Below are positions 58,554 to 64,000 of a stretch of DNA of 64,000 bases, piece after piece; position 1 is the stretch's first letter; every line of letters starts with the position of its first letter. The stretch covers positions 2,914,001 through 2,978,000 of the forward strand of contig NZ_LT629750.1 in assembly GCF_900105125.1 (NCBI RefSeq), read 5' to 3'. Made by a program: the position numbers and the translations under genes. The notes beneath the pieces are model-generated. The model was not told the origin of the DNA and did not search any database. It saw only the letters and a program-made list of their open reading frames with translations. Source of the DNA: Bradyrhizobium canariense (GTDB taxonomy: Bacteria; Pseudomonadota; Alphaproteobacteria; Rhizobiales; Xanthobacteraceae).

Positions 58554-59904
58554 ATCGACTGCCTCACGAATCGTTTTCCTGCACATCATCGCCATTGCGC
58601 TTACCGCGGTGTTCATGCCGCTCGTGCTATTCTGGCTGCTCAACCGGGAAACCGGCCGCCTGCATCAGCGGGCCGCGGAGGAGCAGGCAAATACCATTGC
58701 GCGCGTTCTCTCAATCTCGCCCGGCGGACAGATGGCTTTGGATCTTACGCCGGCATTAAAGGCTCAATTTTCCGAAGCCTATGGCCGATATTTTTACGCT
58801 GTACTCGAGCCGGACGGGAAGGTTTTGTTTTCTTCCGGAGGAAACGTCGCGCCGGTCTTTCCGTTAGACAGTGCCGCTTCCTCGTCCGAGATCCGCGAGG
58901 TGGAGCACGGAGACAAGGTCATTTCCGGGGCCAGTGTTCCCGAGAACATCGGCGGCCATCCGGTCGTCATCCAGGTCGGCGAGGACCTCTCTCACCGCGA
59001 CGTGCTGACCGACGACATCGTCGCCAACTTCTTCAAGCGCGTCGGGTGGATTACGTTTCCGATTCTTCTTCTGCTCTTGACCGCCGATATCATCATTTTC
59101 CGCCGCGCCGTCAGGCCTCTGATCCAGGCTTCGCAGGATGCCCGGAATATCGGACCGATGCGTACCGACGTCCGTATTCCAACGGCGAATATCCCGAGCG
59201 AAATTCGCCCGCTGGTCGAGGCGGTCAATCAGGCGCTCGACCGGCTCGAGCGCGGATTTCGCGTGCAGCGGGAATTCACCGCCGACGCGGCCCATGAGCT
59301 GCGGACGCCGCTTGCCATCCTGCGTGCGCGCCTCGAGACCATCACCGATACGAAGCTCAGGCAAAAACTGCACGACGACATCGATTCCATGAGTCGGATC
59401 ATCAATCAGCTGCTTGAAGTGGCCGAGCTCGACGCTGTCGTCGTCACCCAATCCGAACAGACTGACTTGGCTTCGGTTGGCAGCGAAGTCGTTCAAGCCA
59501 TGGCGCCGCTCGCTCTCCGGCAAAATCGAAGCGTGGCGCTGATGGCCGCCGCCGAGCCGGTATGGGTAAGAGGCAATGCGGAAATGATTCGTCGCGCCAT
59601 TCGAAACCTTGTCGAGAATGCCCTCCATCACACGCCTCCCGGGACAACGGTGGAAGTCAATGTCGGCAGAGACGGCAGCGTGCTCGTGAGCGACGAAGGG
59701 CCCGGCGTGCCGCCCGCCGAACGCGAACTGATTTTTCAACGGTTTTGGCGGAAGGATCGCCGGCGCTCCGGCGGCGCGGGACTTGGCCTTGCCATCGTGC
59801 GCCGGATCGTTGATGCCCATAACGGGTCGATCGCCGTCACCAACGGCGACCCGCGGGGAGCGGTTTTCAGCATGCGGCTCAATTTGACCCGGGATCGCTT
59901 ATAA
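58540..59904 (+). CDS. Sensor histidine kinase
   Basis: The start is GTG 58540, overlapping the response-regulator gene by 14 bp. The 454-residue protein has two membrane segments (about 11-34 and 168-187) enclosing a periplasmic sensor domain of about 130 residues. The H-box is FTADAAHELRTPLAILRARL (His252), the N-box RNLVENALHHTPPGT, G1 SDEGPGVPPAE and G2 GGAGLGLAIVRRIVDAHNGS. It phosphorylates the adjacent regulator in response to an envelope signal. The linkage to the efflux operon suggests sensing of a metal or toxic compound. Confidence 0.93.
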   Translation: MRRFRSTASRIVFLHIIAIALTAVFMPLVLFWLLNRETGRLHQRAAEEQANTIARVLSISPGGQMALDLTPALKAQFSEAYGRYFYAVLEPDGKVLFSSGGNVAPVFPLDSAASSSEIREVEHGDKVISGASVPENIGGHPVVIQVGEDLSHRDVLTDDIVANFFKRVGWITFPILLLLLTADIIIFRRAVRPLIQASQDARNIGPMRTDVRIPTANIPSEIRPLVEAVNQALDRLERGFRVQREFTADAAHELRTPLAILRARLETITDTKLRQKLHDDIDSMSRIINQLLEVAELDAVVVTQSEQTDLASVGSEVVQAMAPLALRQNRSVALMAAAEPVWVRGNAEMIRRAIRNLVENALHHTPPGTTVEVNVGRDGSVLVSDEGPGVPPAERELIFQRFWRKDRRRSGGAGLGLAIVRRIVDAHNGSIAVTNGDPRGAVFSMRLNLTRDRL

Positions 59905-59922
59905 GCGTCCGCCCGGCGCCGC

Positions 59923-59961
59923 AAAAAGCCGCGGTTAGTGACTAACGCCGCTCGCGGTTTT
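59923..59961 (+). terminator. Possible terminator after the histidine kinase gene
   Basis: AAAAAGCCGCG and CGCGGTTTT can pair (one bulged G) around a loop that itself contains GTTAG-TGA-CTAAC, and the hairpin ends in TTTT. It starts 19 bases after the kinase stop. Confidence 0.5.
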
Positions 59962-60014
59962 GTGGCAAAACGCAGACGTTTCATGATCTTTCAGTTTGAT
60001 TTTGCGAGTCCAGA

Positions 60015-61310
60015 ATGCCCGCACCAAAGCCTCCCGCTTTTGAGACCTTGAGCCTGCATGCAGGCCAGCATCCCGATCCCGTCACCGGTGCACGTGCGGT
60101 GCCGATCTATCAAACAACTTCCTATGTCTTTCAGGATTCCGAGCACGCCGCGGCGCTGTTCAATCTGGAGCGGGCCGGGCACATCTACACGCGCATTTCC
60201 AACCCCACGACCGCCGTGCTTGAGGAGCGGCTGGCCGCGCTCGAGGGCGGGGTCGGCGCGATCTGTACCGCAAGCGGAATGGCCGCGATGCATCTCGCCA
60301 TCGCCACACTTCTCAATGCCGGCAACCATATCGTTGCTTCGTCGTCGCTTTACGGCGGCACCATCAACCTGCTCGCGCACACCCTGCCCCGCTTCGGAAT
60401 AACCACGACCTTCGTCAAGCCGCGCGACCTCGACGCCTTCCGCTCGGCCATCACATCAAACACCCGTCTCGTGATCGGGGAAACCATCGGCAATCCCGGC
60501 CTGGAAGTGCTGGATATTCCTGAGGTCGCGGACATCGCGCATGCGGCAAAGATTCCGCTTCTGATCGACAACACATTCGCCACGCCCTATTTGAGCCGCC
60601 CGATCGAGCTTGGCGCCGATATTGTCATGAACTCGGCTACCAAATGGCTCGGCGGCCATGGCATCGCGATCGGCGGCGTCATCGTCGATGGCGGCCGTTT
60701 CGACTGGCACGCCTCCGGCAAATTCCCTGTCCTGACCGAGCCCTATGCCGGCTACCATGGCATCATCTTTGACGAGCAGTTCGGTCAGGCCGCCTTCATC
60801 ATGCGCGCGCGAACCGAGGGACTTCGCGACTTCGGCGCATGTCTGTCGCCGACCAATGCGTTTCAACTCTTGCAGGGTATCGAGACCTTGGGCGTCCGCA
60901 TGGACCGGCATATGCAGAACACGCTGCTGGTGCTCGATTTCCTCAAGACTAACAAAGCCGTTGATTGGGTTCTTCATCCCTCTCTTGAAAGTCATCCGGA
61001 TCACGAATTGGCCAAACGGCTGCTGCCGCGGGGCGCTGGCTCCATCGTCAGTTTTGGCATCAAGGGCGGCCGAGCGGCTGGCCGCAAATTCATCGAGACG
61101 CTTCGGATGATCAGCCATCTGGCCAATGTCGGCGACGCCAAAACCCTGGTCATTCACCCCGCCAGCACCACGCATCAGCAGATGGATGCCGCGCAGCTTC
61201 AGGACGCGGGTATCGGCGAGGAGCTGGTCCGGCTATCGGTCGGTATCGAAGCGGCTCAGGATATCATCGACGATCTCGGACAGGCGCTCCGCGCATCCCA
61301 GAAGGCATAA
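60015..61310 (+). CDS. metY: O-acetylhomoserine aminocarboxypropyltransferase (MetY)
   Basis: The 431-residue PLP enzyme has the Cys/Met metabolism family motifs: ETLSLHAGQHPDPVTGARAV, TTSYVFQDSEHAAALF, YTRISNPTTAVLEERLAALE, the cofactor aspartate in PLLIDNTFATPY, and the Schiff-base lysine in MNSATKWLGGHG (Lys210). The insertions and length fit MetY (O-acetylhomoserine sulfhydrylase) better than MetB or MetC. It makes homocysteine from O-acetylhomoserine and sulfide. An alpha/beta hydrolase gene follows after 3 bp. Confidence 0.93.
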   Translation: MPAPKPPAFETLSLHAGQHPDPVTGARAVPIYQTTSYVFQDSEHAAALFNLERAGHIYTRISNPTTAVLEERLAALEGGVGAICTASGMAAMHLAIATLLNAGNHIVASSSLYGGTINLLAHTLPRFGITTTFVKPRDLDAFRSAITSNTRLVIGETIGNPGLEVLDIPEVADIAHAAKIPLLIDNTFATPYLSRPIELGADIVMNSATKWLGGHGIAIGGVIVDGGRFDWHASGKFPVLTEPYAGYHGIIFDEQFGQAAFIMRARTEGLRDFGACLSPTNAFQLLQGIETLGVRMDRHMQNTLLVLDFLKTNKAVDWVLHPSLESHPDHELAKRLLPRGAGSIVSFGIKGGRAAGRKFIETLRMISHLANVGDAKTLVIHPASTTHQQMDAAQLQDAGIGEELVRLSVGIEAAQDIIDDLGQALRASQKA

Positions 61311-61313
61311 ATC

Positions 61314-62096
61314 ATGAAATTGTCCGTCAACGGCCATGAGGCATTCGTCGCGACCGGCGGCCGCGAGTTTGATCGCGCCTTGCCGGCAGTGGTTCTGTTG
61401 CACGGCGCAGGCTTCGATCATTCCGCCTGGGCGCTGCACAGCCGGTGGTTCGCGCATCACGGCTTCTCCGTGCTGGCGCCGGATCTGCCGGGGCATGGCC
61501 GCTCGCCGGGGCCCGGTCTCGGCAGCATCGCTGAAATGGCCGACTGGACCGCCGCGCTGCTCGATTCAGCCGGAGCGGACAAGGCGCATCTGGTCGGGCA
61601 TTCCATGGGCTCGCTGATCGCGCTTGAGACGGCGGCGCGGCATCCGGCAAAAGTATCCGCGCTCAGCCTGATCGGCACCGCTGCCACCATGACGGTCGGC
61701 CCCGACCTGCTCAAGGCGGCCGAGGCCAACGACCACGCCGCCATCGACATGGTGTCGATCTGGGGACTGGGCTTCAAAGCTGAATTGGGCGGAAGCCTTG
61801 CGCCGGGATTGTGGATGCACGGTGGGGCACAATCCGTCCTGCAGCATTGTCGGCCCGGCGTATTGTTCAGCGATCTCTCGGCCTGCAATTCCTATCAAAA
61901 CGCGCTTTCCGCGGCCGCGCAGATCGCGGTGCCGACCACCTTCATCCTCGGCGAACGCGACATGATGACACCCGCGAAAGCGGGAAAAACCCTGGCAGCA
62001 GCCGTTGCCAACTCACGCACCGTGGTCCTGGCTGGCGCCGGCCACATGATCATGGCCGAACGCCCCGACGAGTTGCTCGCGGCGCTGCGGAGTTGA
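61314..62096 (+). CDS. Alpha/beta hydrolase
   Basis: The 260-residue protein has an oxyanion motif LLHGAGFDHSAW, a nucleophile elbow GHSMGS (Ser97), the acid in ILGERDMMTPAK and the catalytic His in GAGHMIMAERPDE. It starts 3 bp after metY with its own AGAAGG site, so it is co-transcribed. Esterase, lactonase or haloperoxidase-like activities are possible; despite the neighbour, no homoserine acetyltransferase signature is present. A fragment of its last codons reappears at 62723-62749. Confidence 0.9.
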   Translation: MKLSVNGHEAFVATGGREFDRALPAVVLLHGAGFDHSAWALHSRWFAHHGFSVLAPDLPGHGRSPGPGLGSIAEMADWTAALLDSAGADKAHLVGHSMGSLIALETAARHPAKVSALSLIGTAATMTVGPDLLKAAEANDHAAIDMVSIWGLGFKAELGGSLAPGLWMHGGAQSVLQHCRPGVLFSDLSACNSYQNALSAAAQIAVPTTFILGERDMMTPAKAGKTLAAAVANSRTVVLAGAGHMIMAERPDELLAALRS

Positions 62097-62249
62097 ATTC
62101 TCCGCGGGCATCAATACTTGCCGAACGCGAAGCACACGAACCGAAAACCGATACGGGGTGTGACCCCTTGAAGCACTGTGCGCCAGTATGTCTTTCGCGC
62201 ACTGGCAAAATGCTCTAGCTTGGTGCCTTAACGATCTGTGGTTGCGACC

Positions 62250-62681
62250 ATGCGATCCCGTGTCAGGAAATTCGCTCACTTTCTGGAACGCATTGGGCTT
62301 GCCATGGCCGGCGCGGCAAGCGGGCTGTTTGTAGGCGCTCACGTAGGATCGAGTATCGCGGCGCTGACGTCTCAGGCCTTCATACTCCTGATGATGGCCG
62401 GCGGCGCCATCGGGTTTTACCTGGGGATTGATACGCCCCCGCTGCCATTTCATCCGCATGAGGAGTCTTCCGAGCAGGGCTCGGCCGGAAACATTGACTC
62501 TGCGGAGTTCCTGAGTGCCGCGGGCACATTTCTCGCGGCGTTGACGGCTTTTATGTCGGTCGGGGTGATTGTGCTCCGTACAGATCCCGAGATCTATTGG
62601 ACCATCCTGATCATGCTGGGATGGGTGGTTGGCGTGGTGATGCAGATCGTCGCTGGAACGATTGCACGCATGCGCGACTGA
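62250..62681 (+). CDS. Membrane protein of unknown function
   Basis: The product has 143 residues from ATG 62250 (147 from GTG 62238). It has four hydrophobic stretches, two before and two after a polar loop rich in His, Pro, Glu and Ser (PPLPFHPHEESSEQ): LAMAGAASGLFVGAHVGSSI, FILLMMAGGAIGFYLGI, FLAALTAFMSVGVIVL and WTILIMLGWVVGVVMQIVAG. Not recognised. It lies between the hydrolase gene and a duplicate of that gene's 3' end. Confidence 0.65.
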   Translation: MRSRVRKFAHFLERIGLAMAGAASGLFVGAHVGSSIAALTSQAFILLMMAGGAIGFYLGIDTPPLPFHPHEESSEQGSAGNIDSAEFLSAAGTFLAALTAFMSVGVIVLRTDPEIYWTILIMLGWVVGVVMQIVAGTIARMRD

Positions 62682-62722
62682 CACACCGTTGCTTCGCTTC
62701 ATGCCCGCGATCGCCCGGCCCG

Positions 62723-62749
62723 ATCATGGCCGAGCGCCCTGATGAATTG
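62723..62749 (+). pseudogene. Remnant of an alpha/beta hydrolase 3' end
   Basis: Nine codons encode IMAERPDEL, identical in protein to residues near the C-terminus of the hydrolase at 62049-62075. The four DNA differences are all silent third-position changes. The copy has no gene around it. It looks like what is left of a paralogous hydrolase gene. Confidence 0.5.
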
Positions 62750-62764
62750 AATCCTCAATCTGCA

Positions 62765-63610
62765 TCACTGCTTGTGGAATACCAGCACCCGGAGCTCGAT
62801 GCTCTCGCGGGGTAGCGCGTCGGCTGGAGTCGTCGGATCGATGAAAGCCGTGTGCGGTCCAAAACGGGTCCGGCCATCGGTTGCGGAATCGTAGCACTTC
62901 AGCAGCAGCGCTTCGTCGACGGTCATTTCAGGAATGTAGAACCAGCGATGATTCGGGTTGAATTTGACCGAATAGGTTTCGCCACTCCGATTAGGATAGA
63001 TCAGGTCGGACGCAATGAGATCGCCGGGTTCAACCGTTTGACCATCGCACATCGCCAAAGGCGCGTCGCGTAATGGACCTCGTATTGGCCGCCACAGATT
63101 GATAACCTGCACGCGTCCTTTCAGAAGTTCGTCCGCCTCGTCAGGCAGATGTTCGCGAACGCGGTTTCGACCCGATATATCCGTCTGATCGACATGAACG
63201 CGCGTTGCCGGTTGTCGTGGGCCGGCGCCGCGAACGTCCGCCGAGCCTTCCACCCGCTTGCGGACGGTGTGGTCAAAGATAAAGACGCGATCCGCCTTCA
63301 GCGTTGCCTTGATGAATGCTTCCGCCGCGGGATAGTAGATGTTCTTGATCTCTTTCTCGTCGTGGAAGTTCCTGACCGCGGTCGGATGCCGGACCAGCGC
63401 AAAACCCTCGCGGTCCAGCGAAAGGCTTCCGGCGATCAGGCGCGCATCGAAAATCGGAACCGCGTGGGACTCGGGTAGCGCCGTCGTTTTGGGTTCGCCC
63501 GGCGGCGGATCGAAAGCGTAGGTCCGCGGCTTGCCCGCTGTTGGCGCGAGATAATTGAGTTCCGCTGTTACGAATGGCAGCGATTCGATTTTTGACTGTT
63601 GAAGGCCCAT
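62765..63610 (-). CDS. CmcJ/NvfI-family oxidoreductase/methyltransferase-like protein
   Basis: ATG 63610 has a CGGAG site 7 bases upstream; the frame to 63691 is not needed. The 281-residue protein matches the CmcJ/NvfI group: LPFVTAELNYLAPTAGKPRT, EALIKATLKADRVFIFDHTV-like region, then ATRVHVDQTDISGRNRVREH with the His and Asp of an iron-2-oxoglutarate-type site, VQVINLWRPIRGPLRDAPLA and FNPNHRWFYIPEMTVDEALL. Members take part in fungal and bacterial secondary metabolism (for example cephamycin methoxylation). It stands alone; substrate unknown. Confidence 0.82.
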   Translation of the reverse strand: MGLQQSKIESLPFVTAELNYLAPTAGKPRTYAFDPPPGEPKTTALPESHAVPIFDARLIAGSLSLDREGFALVRHPTAVRNFHDEKEIKNIYYPAAEAFIKATLKADRVFIFDHTVRKRVEGSADVRGAGPRQPATRVHVDQTDISGRNRVREHLPDEADELLKGRVQVINLWRPIRGPLRDAPLAMCDGQTVEPGDLIASDLIYPNRSGETYSVKFNPNHRWFYIPEMTVDEALLLKCYDSATDGRTRFGPHTAFIDPTTPADALPRESIELRVLVFHKQ

Positions 63611-63854
63611 GGCAATCTCCGAGGGATCCGGTAGCACCATTTGATGTTGGCTGGCTCGCATTCCACGGCAAGCCCATCCTTGAAATAGCAATGTTGCTAT
63701 GCTTGCCGGCCCGGAAGAGGGAAAAACCTTCCGAAGATCTAGCCCGGCCCGGACGGTTTTTTCTCAACCATCGGATGGTCAAGCGATATCGCAACTACAG
63801 GCTGGCGCCCTTGCCGATCGCTTCGAAGAAGCGACCGGGGCTGCCAGCTAACGA

Positions 63855-64000
63855 TCAGACAGGTTTCTCGTCGTCCGTCACCGGCGAGGTAATCACGAGG
63901 AACACCAGATCGACCAGACCCGAATTCGAAATCGCATGCTCAACCCCGGGCGGCAAGAAAATAAAGTCGTGCTTGCGCACCACATGGCTCTTGCCCGCGA
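63855..64000 (-). CDS. Cupin-domain protein, C-terminal part only
   Basis: The minus-strand frame open from the window edge encodes about 47 residues: AGKSHVVRKHDFIFLPPGVE, then HAISNSGLVDLVFLVITSP and a stop at 63855-63857. The D-F-I-F-L-P-P-G-V-E-H-A-I-S-N-S-G segment is the second conserved cupin motif (PGxxHxxxN). The N-terminal motif lies outside the window. Cupins of this size are metal-binding enzymes or sensors; no role can be given. Confidence 0.75.
   Translation of the reverse strand, partial: AGKSHVVRKHDFIFLPPGVEHAISNSGLVDLVFLVITSPVTDDEKPV

Noticed and set aside
59934..59946. GTTAG-TGA-CTAAC palindrome as an operator of metY
   Set aside because: It lies in the loop of a larger hairpin ending in TTTT and is more simply part of a terminator.
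1..64000. tRNA, rRNA, CRISPR, insertion sequence or prophage
   Set aside because: Gaps between genes were read for cloverleaf arms, regular spaced repeats, transposase or integrase motifs, and none was found.

Overview
The window is GC-rich alphaproteobacterial chromosome. Nitrobacteraceae (Bradyrhizobium or a close relative) is the best guess. This rests on a DUF6894 protein, several small secreted proteins of a Bradyrhizobium type, many ABC and tripartite uptake systems and aromatic-catabolism genes. The genus is inferred from gene style, not from a marker gene. I saw no rRNA, tRNA, CRISPR array, transposase or phage gene.

Layout. (1) 1-7.7 kb: catabolic genes. A TetR-controlled VOC/hydroxylase/flavin-reductase operon diverges from a dehydrogenase/amidohydrolase pair, flanked by a luciferase-like monooxygenase, a polysaccharide-deacetylase-like hydrolase and a zeta-class GST. 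(2) 8-9.8 kb: small unknown proteins, one with a CRP/FNR-type palindrome upstream. (3) 9.8-14.5 kb: a branched-chain amino acid type (HAAT) ABC operon with a fused double ATPase. (4) 14.8-21.6 kb: an unusual locus with an animal-type heme peroxidase, a YcaO enzyme, a SARP/BTAD-TPR regulator and three unknown proteins. Two of its promoters share an 11-bp-period direct repeat. (5) 21.9-25.3 kb: a periplasmic binding protein divergent from tctBA. (6) 25.4-28 kb: small proteins and a Gly-rich protein with a duplicated Spy-like domain. (7) 28-33 kb: a MetE-like protein and a nitrate/sulfonate/taurine-type ABC operon with two permeases, headed by a carboxymuconolactone-decarboxylase-like gene. (8) 33-41 kb: a ring-cleavage-like VOC protein, a DHA2 exporter, a hydrolase and a three-subunit membrane GMC dehydrogenase. 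(9) 41-50.5 kb: a TauE/SafE permease with two small genes, Tat-MBL hydrolase plus SCO, a binding protein coupled to an M1 aminopeptidase, DUF488 and two tandem alkyltransferases. (10) 50.5-59.9 kb: an HME-type RND efflux operon and a two-component system, linked by three copies of a CTTAC-N6-CTTAC box. (11) 60-64 kb: MetY, a hydrolase with a duplicated fragment of its 3' end, a small membrane protein, a CmcJ/NvfI-like protein and a truncated cupin gene.

The most original material is region 4, where enzymes, regulator and promoter repeats point to one co-regulated and apparently undescribed pathway. The three-copy response-regulator box around the efflux operon comes next. All functions are read from sequence motifs only; no database search was possible.
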